A stretch of DNA of 64,000 bases from Bemisia tabaci (GCF_918797505.1 NC_092801.1:4216001-4280000), one strand, 5' to 3'. Numbered from the stretch's first letter, positions 32,599 to 42,804 are shown. The notes: generated from the letters alone by a model not told the origin. Numbers and translations are program-made.

Positions 32599-33164
32599 GA
32601 ATAAGCCTCAAGATATTCAATATCCGTTCCCTGCGGTAAACCCGTTTCACGATCGTGAATTTTTATGACACATAATAATTGTAAGGAGCCTATTGTGTTA
32701 AATATATAAAGAAATGAGCGAGCATAAACAGTTAAGGAAATTTGAGAAGGAATGATGAAATGCCGTAGAAAAAGTAGATGTCATTGCACTCATGCATCAT
32801 TTTGTCAGTCGGACGGACGAAAATGAAACACAAGAAGACGCGGCCGAATTAGAGCCACCATTCAAAGCCTGGACAAGACTTTGAAATCGAGGAGGTTGAG
32901 CGAATTGTCGCCGTCCGTTGAATCAACTCGAAATCGCTGATTCTGAGCGAACTATCCGGCCGTTGATAGTTAACTCAAGATTTCACTTTCATCGGAGAAG
33001 AGACCGATCCGAGGTCCTGATTTTAACCGCATGCGTTCCACATCCCCTCGCGCCTCCGAAGGGGTTGACAGCGCGGTACGCGTTCCGATCCCCGTCCAGA
33101 TTTCAATACCGAGGGAATTCCCGGTACAGTTGCCTCTTGATACCTGAGGCCGAGGCAACTCGGA
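32594..33164. other. Intergenic, moderately GC-rich, nothing recognised
   Basis: The segment 32800-33160 has higher GC and short frames on both strands, without exon signals. Confidence 0.35.
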
Positions 33165-33293
33165 TATGAGCTATTGCGGTCTCTGACCATAACTAAGGTA
33201 TATGTGCTATTATTATATGTAGAGGTACTACTATTAGTGGTGTTCCATATTTACCTCTAATAGGTTTATAAGCCATAGTTTTTTCTCAGTGTT
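33165..33293. repeat. Inverted partner of the 23488-23640 repeat
   Basis: GGTGTTCCATATTTACCTCT then AATAGGTTTATAAGCCATAG and TTTTTTCTCAGTG are the complement of 23488-23540, about 9.7 kb away. Confidence 0.6.
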
Positions 33294-33979
33294 TAGTGTT
33301 TTGTATCATTCAATTGCATCGGTAGGCTTCTTTTGAATAAATTTTCACCGAATTCATTTACAGGCGAAAGTATTTCTCGATTGGCCCGTGTTTCAGGTCA
33401 CTACTTTATTTCCCTGCAGAACCTCACGTTTCAAGTCAAGTCAGGAGTAAAAGTCACAAAATGCTGGCAAATGTCCGATTGCGTCTCGCTGAGGCAAGGA
33501 CGTAAACTTGGCGCATCGAGCATCGCGGAAAATCGGAAGAAAAATAACCCACCTGGACACCAATAATCAAATGATCAGTCATAAACTGATAATTTATTAT
33601 TCTACTGAGTAAGACCGCAGACTTAGTGAGGTCATGATTAAGCAACTGCCCATCAATGTCAAAACCATTGAGGGTTTATGACCGGCTACACACTGAGAGA
33701 ATTTATCACACAAAAGTTTGATTAATACAGGAGGTGAAACACAAAATAACCATGGCCTCTGGTTGACGGTTTTAGGAGAAAATGCCGCCTATGTTCTTGG
33801 AAAAATTTAATAAGAAACTGAAATGGGTAGTTCCTGTAGAGTAAGGGAGCAAATCGTTGACTAACTATGTCGTTTCTCGTGGGTTGCCTTTAGTTGGTCT
33901 ATTATCGGTGTCTTTAGTTAGTCTATTATCCTTCTCCACCGTTCATAGCAACCACCCGCTTCGACTGATGGGATCCCAA
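33294..33979. other. Intergenic, nothing recognised
   Basis: No repeat match or exon. A short duplicated phrase (TTTAGTTGGTCTATTATC / TTTAGTTAGTCTATTATC) sits near 33890-33930. Confidence 0.4.
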
Positions 33980-34247
33980 CAGGGTGGCAAAATTTCATGA
34001 AAAATAAAATCTTAAAATTTCACGTGAAATATTTCACGAAATTTTAGAAATTTATGAAAGCTGTTGAAAGATACCTGTTCCTTTTCATGTTCGCAAAATT
34101 TAAAAATTGTGACTCTTCTTTATTTATGTGTTTAAGTGCACTTTGCATACTATAGCCCCTGAAAATATGAAATATTTCATAGCATCATGAAATATTTTTC
34201 TGAAATTTCCGATCTTTCATTTCTTTCTTACATTTCATGCCACCCTG
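33980..34247. mobile_element. hAT-like MITE (CAGGGTGGCA...TGCCACCCTG)
   Basis: Terminal inverted repeats CAGGGTGGCAAAATTTCATG and CATTTCATGCCACCCTG. The interior is rich in TTTCATGAAA and GAAATATTTCA palindromes. Flanking octamers GATCCCAA and GGTCCCAC match at 6 of 8, compatible with an 8-bp duplication. Confidence 0.65.
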
Positions 34248-34324
34248 GGTCCCACCCTACCCCTTTTTTCATCTTTGTCTTTAGCTTTGTCTATCAATTT
34301 CAAATATCGGCCCGCTGGGCAGAA

Positions 34325-34800
34325 ACGAAACAAGCAGGAAGCTCCAACGCATTCGCGTCGGAAAGCGGCTCTGGCGACGGTAGTTGTTACGCGTTTACGG
34401 TTTCCTTGGTAACCTTTGTTTGCTATCAGCTGATGTCGAGTAGTATGACTAGGAAGCTCCAACCACGGCATTCTTCGAAAAAAGCGCGAAAACTTATAGA
34501 TTTGAATTTTCAAATTTTAAACGTAAAGTACATTTTTTCCAGTGCGAGATTAAAGCACAGACCCGTTTTGAATTATTGACAGTATCACCATGATTCCAAA
34601 AATACACTACACAACATAGCATTCGCTCACAGGAAAAAGATATCAATTAAAATAAAATCAGTCCCCCCTAAACAGCAGAAAATGGCGCTGATTCCCATCA
34701 ACCAACGCGCGGTCTCTCTAATGTAACATGGTCCAATGATACTCCCCAGCTGGGACCGTCCGGAATAGCAGCTCTAGTGCAAGCACCAGAGCCGCTAAAA
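34325..34800 (+). repeat. Dispersed repeat (AAGCAGGAAGCTCCAACGCA family), uninterrupted copy
   Basis: It aligns with 7394-7451 plus 8151-8575 and shows the empty site for the 7452-8150 insertion (GACGGTAGTTGTTACGCG). It ends GTGCAAGCACCAGAGCCGCT just 210 bp upstream of the gene C promoter. Confidence 0.8.
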
Positions 34801-34952
34801 CGACGAAGTTGATTCATCCTGGCGGAGCGAAGTTTGATAAGGGGTTTAAACGGTCAACACAGTCTGGGCAATTAGCGGGGGAGTGAATCATTTTCACGAA
34901 GCCAAATTTCCGCCTTGCGTGCACGATTTTGTTGAAATTTTACCATGCTGAA

Positions 34953-34967
34953 GCACGATTTTGCAAC
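34953..34967 (+). promoter_or_regulatory. GCACGATTTTGCAAC motif upstream of gene C
   Basis: This 15-mer occurs identically upstream of gene D (41511-41525), 59 and 80 bp before the respective TATA boxes. A second partial copy (GCACGATTTTGTTGAAA) begins at 34921. It is either a shared control element or a remnant of common ancestry. Confidence 0.5.
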
Positions 34968-35011
34968 TTGGGTCGCTAATTTGGAGAGCCTCCCTAACAT
35001 TGGCACTCCCA

Positions 35012-35048
35012 TATAAAAGAATCGGAGCTCGACAACTCGATACAGTTT
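35012..35048 (+). promoter_or_regulatory. Gene C core promoter (TATA + initiator)
   Basis: TATAAAAG at 35012 is followed 32 nt later by CGATACAGTTTCCTCC, whose CAGT fits an arthropod initiator (A at 35044). The predicted leader to the ATG is 45 nt. The same arrangement is found at genes D and F. Confidence 0.65.
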
Positions 35049-35088
35049 CCTCCCTGAATCTGGTGAAATTGTGCGATTTTCGATCAAG

Positions 35089-35106
35089 ATGAATTTTTCG
35101 CTATTG
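35089..35106 (+). CDS. Gene C exon 1: six-codon start of signal peptide
   Basis: ATG plus five codons (MNFSLL) end at a GTGAGT donor (35107), phase 0. A strong TATA/initiator pair lies 45-77 nt upstream, which supports this as a real first exon. The nearest downstream phase-0 acceptor followed by a hydrophobic stretch is at 38553. It most resembles exon 1 of gene D (MDFTLL) and F (MDFRLI). Confidence 0.7.
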
Positions 35107-36424
35107 GTGAGTTGCAACTGTAATTCCTTCCGGCAATCCTCTCTAAAGGCTTCGATACACGATCAAATTCCCGAACCAATTACCATCAAAGTGTCGGGAG
35201 TCATCAGTCTTAAACTCATTAATTTAATTACTTGTAAAATGAAAACATGGCAGAAATGTTTCCTGGGGCAGGAAATGATGAATGGTGGCACTCCATTTTG
35301 ATCTTACTTTGAACGAAATAGTGCGGCCCGTCAAAATTTGATGGTAGATGGTGACCATCAGTCATCAGCATATATACTTTGATCGGAATTGGTTCAGAAT
35401 TTGATCGTCTATCCAGGGCTTTAACTCGATTCATAAGTTAGTTTTCTTTCACTTTTCATTTGTATTTCATGAAAATAAATTTCCTTGGTTTGAGAAGGTT
35501 ATGTAGCTCTCTTTGGAGTACCTAATTCAATCAGTCCATAGATCATGATAAATAATTTCTGAATCTCGGGGCACTTCTAAAAAAAATCCGCAATATACAT
35601 TTCAGGATGATATTCAGGTATTCGTAAAGATAATTTGATCATGAGAGCTTCGTAATGACCCCGAAAAAAATATTTTCTTCTTAAAGTCGGTATTGGCAAA
35701 CCGGTGCAGGTTTCTTTTTGCGGCAAATATGTTAGTCATTTAGAGCATTTTAAATTCTAGAAGATAAAGCTTTAGATTTTCAAAAGGAAGTAAATTGAAA
35801 TATTTTAGTCATGAAATGAAGAACAATCAGTTTTATCTGTTGATTTATTTATAGTATAAGAATTAGATTAAGGTTTTTTTTAATCTATTTTGCATCACTA
35901 GGTGATAAAGTATGAAAAAGGAGATTAACCAATTACCAGCGCCACTCCTAAAATTGTCAATAAGAAATAATACATCTTAGCCACTTACGAGATTGAGGAG
36001 GAATAATCAATAATAGTACTGTAGATAAATAAGTTATAGTATCTTTTAATTGATTGGTAATAGGATACCTATTCTGTCTTTGTGTAATACTGTAGAAATA
36101 ATTGTAAATTGAGTAATGAAAGAAGATACTACGATAAAATCTTATTACGCATCCATTACATACCCTGATTAAAATAAGTATGTTTATACATAGTCTTAAA
36201 AATGACACACATGTGATCATGCGCTTCAATAATTGGTCGCTCAAAACTGGTGCTCATCGAAGGCCGCGCCTTCAGCTATCACCCAGGTGTCGAGCGATAA
36301 CTATTTTAACTCCGCTGCAAAGGGGTTGCATTGCCTTGGTTTTGAAGGAGACTTTCGCGCAATGCGCATTGGCGGGATGGGCTTTTGAAGACTGAGTGCG
36401 ACCAACCCTTTAGGGTTCAAGCAA
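35107..36424 (+). other. Gene C intron, proximal part
   Basis: AT-rich; no alternative exon or named repeat recognised. Confidence 0.4.
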
Positions 36425-36850
36425 GAGGGTGGTTTCACGATAACTGGAATAGTTTTGTCGCCGTAACAGACAACACATTTTGCGGTCATATTTTTAGTAG
36501 TAATGATAACCACTCGATTTTTTTTGCATTAATCTACACAGGATTACCTGCCATAACGCTTTTCAAAGATGTATCGCTTTACTTTTCAATTTTAATATAT
36601 AATTGGCCGAAAATGTGCTGTCTGTTAGGCTGACTGTTTACTGCGTGACAGACAGCACATTTTCGGAATTCACATAATATTAATCAAGAAGTGGAGCAAT
36701 AAATCATTAGAAAGCGTTATAATACGTAACCCTTTGACGATTAATGCGAAAAAATTCGAGTGATTATCATTTCTACTAAAAATATAACCGAAAAATGTGT
36801 TGTCTGTTACGGCGACAAAACTATTCCAGTTATCGTGAAACCACTCAAGA
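36425..36850. repeat. Long inverted repeat in gene C intron (~425 bp)
   Basis: GAGGGTGGTTTCACGATAAC at 36426 is complementary to GTTATCGTGAAACCACTC ending near 36848. Internal blocks (CAGACAACACATTTTGCGG / ATGTGTTGTCTGTTACGG) and a central CTGTCTGTTAGGC...GTGACAGACAG hairpin extend the pairing to almost the full length. MITE-like. Confidence 0.7.
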
Positions 36851-37504
36851 GATGTAACGCCCATAACATGAAACACTGCCAGCCTCGAGTTTTGAAGACC
36901 CGCAGCTTGCTGGAAAAAATTAAATATTAGGGTCTCGCCTCCTTCGAAAGTTAAACTAAAAAACAGACCCTCCCTCCCTTGCACACGACTGTGAGCTTCG
37001 TATTTTTATGGCTGATGGCGACATTTCTGTGCAACAGTGAAAATGACAGAATGGTGGTTTCAAACTTGAAAGATCAAAAACAACATGTGTTTATTAGAAC
37101 ATGTTGGGAAAGACAGCGTCAGAAAATGTTAAAAATAAAAAAACCAATACACTGTGGATATATTTGTACATGATTTTAAATGATTTCTTCAAGGACACTA
37201 CTTATAGGCACTACTTGTACTTTCTTTGTTATTCCTTTCAGATCTTCTAGATCATGTTTCTGCAAAATGTTTTACTTGTACTACCTGCCTTTATTCCCGA
37301 TTGGGTGCTTTAAATTATTTTACTTACAATTATATCATGCACCTGTAGTTAGTATTTTGCTTGTCTGCTTATGAGTGGTGTCATTGAAGATGGCTGTGTA
37401 CACCCGAAACGTCTCGGGAGTGTGACCCACTAATGTGAGTCAAACTAAGTACATCCACGGCGAATTCAGGGGGAAAAAATAGGGTAGTCGACACAACCCC
37501 ACGG

Positions 37505-37783
37505 TGTCTCGCATTTTTTAATTTTGAAAGATCCTGATGATATTTTATAAAAAGTTCCTGATTTTTTCTTCATTTTGAAAATTTCTGATATTTTCCTGAT
37601 TTTTCTCGACTCCTGGCACGGTACGCAAAAAGCGGTAAGACTTTCTCCGCTGAGGAGATTCGCGTGAGAAAAATTCCTGACAAAACGTCCAATTTTTACG
37701 ATTTTTCTGATATTTTCCTGATCGGGCCAAAATTCCTGATATTTTCCGGTTTTTCCTGGTGCTAGACACCCTGCAACCAGCGG
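37505..37783. repeat. CCTGATATTTTCCTGATTTTT repeat (AGGGTGTC-ended)
   Basis: Reiterated CCTGATATTTTCC and TTCCTGATTTTT motifs run in one direction and end GGTGCTAGACACCCTGCAA, a terminus common to a widespread class of short insect repeats. The left boundary near GGTGTCTCGC is uncertain. Confidence 0.5.
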
Positions 37784-37856
37784 CTGGTTAAAAATGCGCC
37801 AGCTACCGTGCCGTATTTACGATAACTACCGCGATGGAGGTCACAACTAACCCGGT

Positions 37857-38366
37857 GGAGGTGTCGTCAGCTAAGTTGACGGTTGTTTACTTTCGGTTTG
37901 CAAGCGCCAACGACGAATTTGGGCCTCTGAACAAAGCGGCGTTCGCTACTATCCACACTGAAAACATCAGTCTCATAATCGTATTGTAAAAAAAATACTT
38001 ATCAGTTATGATTTGCGACTTTTTTGTGGTTGTGATTTCTGTGTGGCTAAAAATTAAAATATTACAAGGTTTGAAAGTACGGTTTGAAAGGTTGGCGACA
38101 GGGGGTGTTAAGTGAGATGAGGGAGTGTCAACTCCCTGATAACCTGTGGGAAGACCGAGCTTTGTGGCGATTAGGTGTCGCAAAGCGCCAAAGAGCGCTA
38201 TAACAGCGACTCGTATGTATGTATGTATGAAAGAACGAGTATTAAAAAACTAATCTAAGCTTGTGTTCTTGCTTTAGAGAGTCAGATGTTTTCATGTGGA
38301 TAGTAGTGATGCGAAAACGCCTGCAAACCGAAAGTAAACAACCGTCAACTTAGCTGACGACACCTC
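37857..38366. repeat. TIR element (GAGGTGTCGTCAGCTAAG), ~510 bp
   Basis: The left arm 37857-37975 and right arm 38280-38366 are inverted copies. The outer part is GGTGTCGTCAGCTAAGTTGA / TCAACTTAGCTGACGACACC, continuing through CTTTCGGTTTGCA and ACTATCCACA...GAAAACATC. A non-LTR retrotransposon tail lies between the arms. Confidence 0.75.
38113..38230 (+). mobile_element. Non-LTR retrotransposon 3' tail, nested
   Basis: Translation gives RECQLPDNLWEDRALWRLGV then AKRQRAL and a stop, homologous to the C-terminus in the minus-strand fragment at 31675-31945. It is followed by a (GTAT)n microsatellite tail at 38213-38228, so this is a very short 5'-truncated insertion inside the TIR element at 37857-38366. 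Confidence 0.75.
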
Positions 38367-38553
38367 TAGTTACATCAACATCCTTGTTACATATATTATA
38401 TTATTTTAATTTCGACATGTGCATAGAACAAAGTGTTTCTCTGCAAAATCTTAAAGATAAGCTACGAAGATAGACTCCATCAGAAGATTTAACAAAGCGT
38501 AATTTATCTACCTTCAATCTGACAGGGTTTTCCTCCTCTTTTGCTTGTTGCAG

Positions 38554-38766
38554 AAATGCGTGTGTTTGATGGTGGTCGGTCTGGTCGCCCTGGCGGCCGC
38601 TCACCCCGGTGACGGGTACAATGGCGGCTCTTACGGGGGCAATGGCTACGGCAACCACGGAGGGGGTGGCTGGAACAACCACGGGGGTGGCGGATGGAAC
38701 AACCACGGGGGTGGTGGATACAACAACCACGGTGGAAACCATCATCATGGTGGTTACGGTCGCTAA
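38554..38766 (+). CDS. Gene C exon 2: small secreted Gly/Asn/His-rich protein (76 aa total)
   Basis: The acceptor (CTTTTGCTTGTTGCAG) ends at 38553. The exon opens KCVCLMVVGLVALAAA, which completes the signal peptide begun by MNFSLL, with probable cleavage before HPGDG. The mature part of about 54 residues is almost only Gly, Asn, His, Tyr and Trp, with three tandem NNHGGGG-type units (GGGGWNNH twice, then GGGGYNNH), and it ends HHHGGYGR. No Cys remains after the signal peptide. AATAAA at 38926-38931 is a likely polyadenylation signal. Similar compositions occur in insect cuticular or eggshell proteins, in glycine-rich antimicrobial peptides and in salivary secretions. The sequence does not decide among them. 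Closest relative in the window is gene D. Confidence 0.78.
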   Translation, partial: KCVCLMVVGLVALAAAHPGDGYNGGSYGGNGYGNHGGGGWNNHGGGGWNNHGGGGYNNHGGNHHHGGYGR

Positions 38767-39158
38767 GATCTCGGCACGTCCACAGTAAAATTTGCGCAAA
38801 AGATACACGAACATGTTGTACATGATCATTCCAATTTTTCTAACAAGAGAGCAAATAACAGTGTACACTGGGAACACATTGACAGTAAGTCTTACGCTTT
38901 GAAGTAGAACAAATATATTTGAGTAAATAAAAACTCTTCGATTTAAATAAACTGTTCCTTTACTTCAGAATCAGTCTTTTACTTTCTTAGTCATAATCTC
39001 TACATCTTCGAATCTTAGTGAATACAAGAATATTGTTACTTTTAAAACCTAGCTAATCGTAAATAGCTTCTCTTAGGTATGCATATACCGAACGATTTTG
39101 TTTCTTTGTGATGAGGGGAATATTTCTCTGCCGCTTCTTCATCAGCTTCCTTATTCAG

Positions 39159-39388
39159 CACTGGAAAAAAAACACATTGGATCCAGAGTCCAGACTCTTG
39201 AAAACATTGACGAGAAAAAATATTTTTGATTCGATCAAATTTAAGCTTAAATCGAAAGGAAATCCGCTCAAATTAAGAGGCTGGGATGTTGATTTAAGCT
39301 TAGGTAAATCTGATTGAATCAAGATTTTTTTCTTGTCGATGTTCTGAAGAGTCCAGACTCTAGATCCGATGTGGTTTTTTTTCCAGTG
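39159..39388. repeat. MITE-1 copy 5
   Basis: Full-length copy, starting CACTGGAAAAAAAACACATT and ending TTTTTTTTCCAGTG, about 390 bp after the gene C stop. Confidence 0.85.
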
Positions 39389-39592
39389 TATCTTGTACTT
39401 GTATCTGAACGTCATGCAATACAGGTTTTTAGCCCTTCTGTAAACTGAATTTCAGTAAATATTACAATTTATTTATTTTGTTGTTTGATCGTTTCAATGT
39501 ATTCCCATTTTCAAAATTCTCTGTAAAGACGTTAAAAGCCTGTGACGCTGAATGTCTTGAAATATACTAACTAACTAACTATATCGACGGTG

Positions 39593-39843
39593 AAGCTACC
39601 AGGCCACGTAGGTATCTCGTTTGCGGTGTTTAAAAATCTCCGCTCCCATTTTATGTTTTTGGAGAGGAACAATTCAATATACCTACAAGTTTTCACCGCG
39701 TTTTTCTCACATTGAGAAGGAAAATTACGGAAGTTTTCAAATATTGACAATATAAGTAGTTCTCAACTTAAATAATGAAGTATGACAGGAAATTTACAAC
39801 GTCGCAAACCGAGATACGTGGTCTGGTAGTTTCACTGACGATA
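39593..39843. repeat. TIR element (ATCGACGGTG family), copy 2
   Basis: Ends ATCGACGGTGAAGCTACCAG and CTGACGATAT, with paired GTATCTCGTTTGCGGTG / CGCAAACCGAGATACG. It shares TTAAATAATGAAGTATGACA and AACGTCGCAAAC with the copies at 19102 and 43490. Confidence 0.75.
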
Positions 39844-40225
39844 TGTTAGAGCCACTGACCAAAATCAGCTATTTTGACAATGGCCATCGCATGGCGCTTG
39901 TGATACTTTTGCCGGACGATTTACTCCGTGAGAGAAATCAGCCGAATCAACAAAACAAAAAAAACCGGCAACGCCTGAAGTTTCATGCAAAGTTTTTCCT
40001 TAGCGCGGCAGTATACAGTGAGCAGTGTATATCTGTCTTTCACCTAAAATTTTAGGAGCCACCTTGACTCGGATCCCCCATTTTTAAAACCCATGTACAA
40101 TTTTTCAGGAGCTAAACGTAACTTTTGGCATACGCACCATAAGATACCGCTAATTCGCAGTTCCTAGTTTGAAAAAATCACCCGTGCGCGTCAACTTCTC
40201 TGGGCAACACGATGACCCAGCATAC

Positions 40226-40309
40226 AATTGGACGTATTTATGCTAAAAGGAACTATAGGCGTGGGGATTGCGTACATTATAGTTCCTTTTAGCATAAACA
40301 CGTCCAATT
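40226..40309. repeat. Near-perfect palindrome (AATTGGACGTATTTATGCTA), 84 bp
   Basis: The left arm AATTGGACGTATTTATGCTA then AAAGGAACTATA and the right arm TATAGTTCCTTTTAGCATAA then ACACGTCCAATT surround a ~18 bp loop. Relatives are the outer ends of the gene B intron element and a degraded copy at 22314. Confidence 0.8.
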
Positions 40310-40423
40310 TTAGGCGCTAAACCCCTGTTTTTAGTCGTATTTGGCGCTTGATGGCTGGGGAGGGTATAGTGCTGATTGCATAATAATAATTTTCGTATAG
40401 TGCGGCTAAGTTCTGAAGCTTGG

Positions 40424-40525
40424 TTGTATGAACCGAGGATGCGGTTCCCAGAACCTAAGATTCGGTTCCCATAACCAAGAGTACGGCTTCTAGAACCGAG
40501 GTTACGGTCCCATGAACTGAGTAGT
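40424..40525 (-). repeat. Minisatellite, four ~28 bp units
   Basis: Units built on GGTTCCCARAACCNAGRRTNC follow head to tail with substitutions (CGGTTCCCAGAACC, CGGTTCCCATAACC, CGGCTTCTAGAACC, CGGTCCCATGAACT). The minus-strand frame reads as repeated GNRILGS, a consequence of the repeat. Confidence 0.65.
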
Positions 40526-41253
40526 GCGGAAAATTTTGAACGGACCGTACTTGTACATTCAACTAGAAACTTTAGGCCCTTCAACCTCCGGCTTGACGTC
40601 CTTACATAACCGCTCCTCGTGACAGCAAGTTTTTAAAAGCAACAGCCTCGGTAAATAAAAGCAGGTTATAAAAAAAAGAAGAAAAAAAACAGGATTTGTT
40701 TACCTGAAACACTGCGGTGCCTTTATTCGTGGAAGATCAAAATTAACCCGGTGGAAAATTCGTCAAAATAGGCACGGCATAAGACGCAAAATTTTTACGC
40801 CTGATTAGAATTTTCTCATTTGAATCAGTTGTTTTCACCAGGAAATAAGTCGATTTTTGCGTGAGCCTTAGCTTGCGTAAAAGAACATGCTGAATAAGAC
40901 TCATCGAAGGATGGACCGGTTCCCTTCAGAAAACAACCGGTTCGTTTATCAATCATCCGGAATATAATCAAAACGAAGCATCACCATTTGAGTCGGTTGG
41001 GCGAGATTTTTACGAGTTAGGAAAACACCGCGAAAATGCCAACATGGTTGCCAAATGGACCTGAATATGACATACGTCTAATGCTCCGAGGAAAACTGCT
41101 GCGCAACTTCCCATTTGACAACTCCGCGTTTCAAATCGTAAACAAAATGTAATGACGTAAAATTGCGTCTCAAGTTTGATGCCTGGAAGGTGTTTTGGCC
41201 ATTGACACAACGAACGACGGAGGAGTGGGTCATTGTCACAAGGAAAGTCGCCG

Positions 41254-41475
41254 TATGAGCCTTCGGACGTTGTCAAATTTCTTGAATAAAATACTAAATC
41301 CCTGAAAAATTTGCGAATATTTTCTTCCGAATTTGTTAGAATTACTTTAACCACAATTTACTCTGAAGTGTGTGAAAATTTCGAGGAGAAATATTCGCAA
41401 CTTTCGTCAAAAATTGCCATATTACCGGGTAAAATTAGGCAACATCGGAATGATTATACGACGTTCTTCCTACGC
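41254..41475. repeat. Diverged CTGCCGTGCTAAGG-family element
   Basis: GCCGTATGAGCCTTCGGACG then TTGTCAAATTTCTTG and the inverse (GGCAACATCGGAATGATTAT then ACGACGTTCTTCC) mark the two arms; the outermost ends are lost. It lies about 120 bp upstream of the gene D TATA box. Confidence 0.55.
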
Positions 41476-41510
41476 GCGATAGGTCATCTACCGGATTTCA
41501 GTTGGATTCT

Positions 41511-41525
41511 GCACGATTTTGCAAC
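41511..41525 (+). promoter_or_regulatory. GCACGATTTTGCAAC motif upstream of gene D
   Basis: Identical 15-mer to 34953-34967 in front of gene C. The neighbouring bases differ, so conservation is local to the motif. Confidence 0.5.
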
Positions 41526-41590
41526 AGAGCCGCGTTTGGAACCAACTTGGCGGACTTCCCTCATATTTGCACCACGGAAGAATATTCGCG

Positions 41591-41628
41591 TATATAAGCG
41601 TTGGTGGCTTACCTAATCGATACAGTTT
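41591..41628 (+). promoter_or_regulatory. Gene D core promoter (TATA + initiator)
   Basis: TATATAAG at 41591 lies 33 nt before the A of CAGT at 41624 in ATCGATACAGTTTATTC. The TCGATACAGTTT initiator block is identical to that of gene C. The predicted leader to the ATG is 64 nt. Confidence 0.65.
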
Positions 41629-41687
41629 ATTCTTAATCGTTTACTCGACAGTGATCTTCTTCTAATTTTTCGCATCTTCACGCTACG

Positions 41688-41705
41688 ATGGATTTCACAC
41701 TCTTG
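41688..41705 (+). CDS. Gene D exon 1: six-codon start of signal peptide
   Basis: MDFTLL is followed by a GTGAGT donor (41706), phase 0, with a TATA/initiator promoter upstream. It pairs with the acceptor at 45240 to give MDFTLL+RSLILMLVALIALAVA, a textbook signal peptide. The inferred intron is 3.5 kb and contains several stacked transposons. Confidence 0.72.
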
Positions 41706-41765
41706 GTGAGTAGCGCAATATCGACTGCTTGCAATTCACATAAAAATTGGCGCGAAAAAGTCCAA

Positions 41766-42178
41766 CACTGAAAAAATACTCTCGGCGTTTTTACCAAGGT
41801 CCGTTGGTACCTTTACCATCTCACTTTTTTACCAATCATTGGTAATTTTACCAAGACAGACTGGTAAGCTTACCTAAAGACCGGTATTTTTACGGTTTTT
41901 TTTCAGGTAAGAATACCACTTTTATTGGTAATCAATTCCGGGTAACTTTGATATTTTATCTCGGTAATTCTACCATAGTCAATAAAAAATATTGGCGTTT
42001 TTACCAAGGTCCAGTAAAATTACCGAGAAAGTTCAATAATTTTACCGGGATTTCTCGGTAAAATTACCAATTCCACAAATGGTAATTTTACCAAGAAAAA
42101 ATTGGGATCAAATAGAACCCTAAATTCTTGGTATTTTTACCCTTTTCTTAGTAAATACACCGAGCTTTTTTTTCAGTG
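41766..42178. repeat. TTACC/GGTAA-rich element, copy 2
   Basis: It is colinear with 6688-7102 over its full ~413 bp (CACTGAAAAAATACTCTCGG at the start, CAGTG at the end) with only scattered differences, so one copy is a fairly recent transposition. It begins 60 bp into the gene D intron. Confidence 0.8.
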
Positions 42179-42295
42179 AACTATCCATTGCGATTGTTAA
42201 TTTTGCAATCGTTGAGATGTCATTGTATTATAAGGGGATGTAATAAGTACAAGGAGAAATTCAGAGGAACAATCTAGTATGACTAATGATGGGGT

Positions 42296-42545
42296 CGTAT
42301 ACGTAGCAAAAAGGAACAAGTGCGATTAGAGTTTTCAAAATCTTGCAACTTGTTCTTTCCTTTTAAAAATACTTCATGTATGTAGGTATTACAATTTACA
42401 CAATTACTTTCCTTCAAAATTAACAATTTTTTGTTGCAAAGAAAACACTTTTTGCTATTCTGGGATATTTTCTATAGAATTATGAAAAAAACAACGTTTT
42501 TACAACCCTGTAAACACGGTAGTGTCTTTTTGCTGATGCGATCCG
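42296..42545. repeat. AGCAAAAAGGAACMAGYGCGATTA element, copy 1
   Basis: The left AGCAAAAAGGAACAAGTGCG and the right end (ACACGGTAGTGTCTTTTTGCT) are inverted, and inner blocks (GTTTTCAAAATCTTGCAAC / AACGTTTTTACAACCCTG) correspond. The sister copy is at 58849-59075. Confidence 0.6.
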
Positions 42546-42804
42546 ATGAGAAATAATACCTTTTACAGCAAGTAGGCAACTTTTTCATCAAACGATCTTT
42601 GCCACGCTGGGTCAAATAAACTAAATTTTATTCCGGCATTATAAATTTTATCACAAGAAAGAAAGGCAGTAGTTATTGGGGCCCAATGCCAGGCTACGCA
42701 ATAAATAAATTACTAATAGTGTACGCATGTCGAGCATTAATGAGATTCGAGAAAATTGTTGTGTAACAGCACATTATCATAATTTCTTGTGCGTGATATT
42801 TTAA

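Noticed and set aside
40424..40525. CRISPR-like array of four regularly spaced units
   Set aside because: Units are head to tail without unique spacers and are diverged, so it is a minisatellite in a eukaryotic genome.
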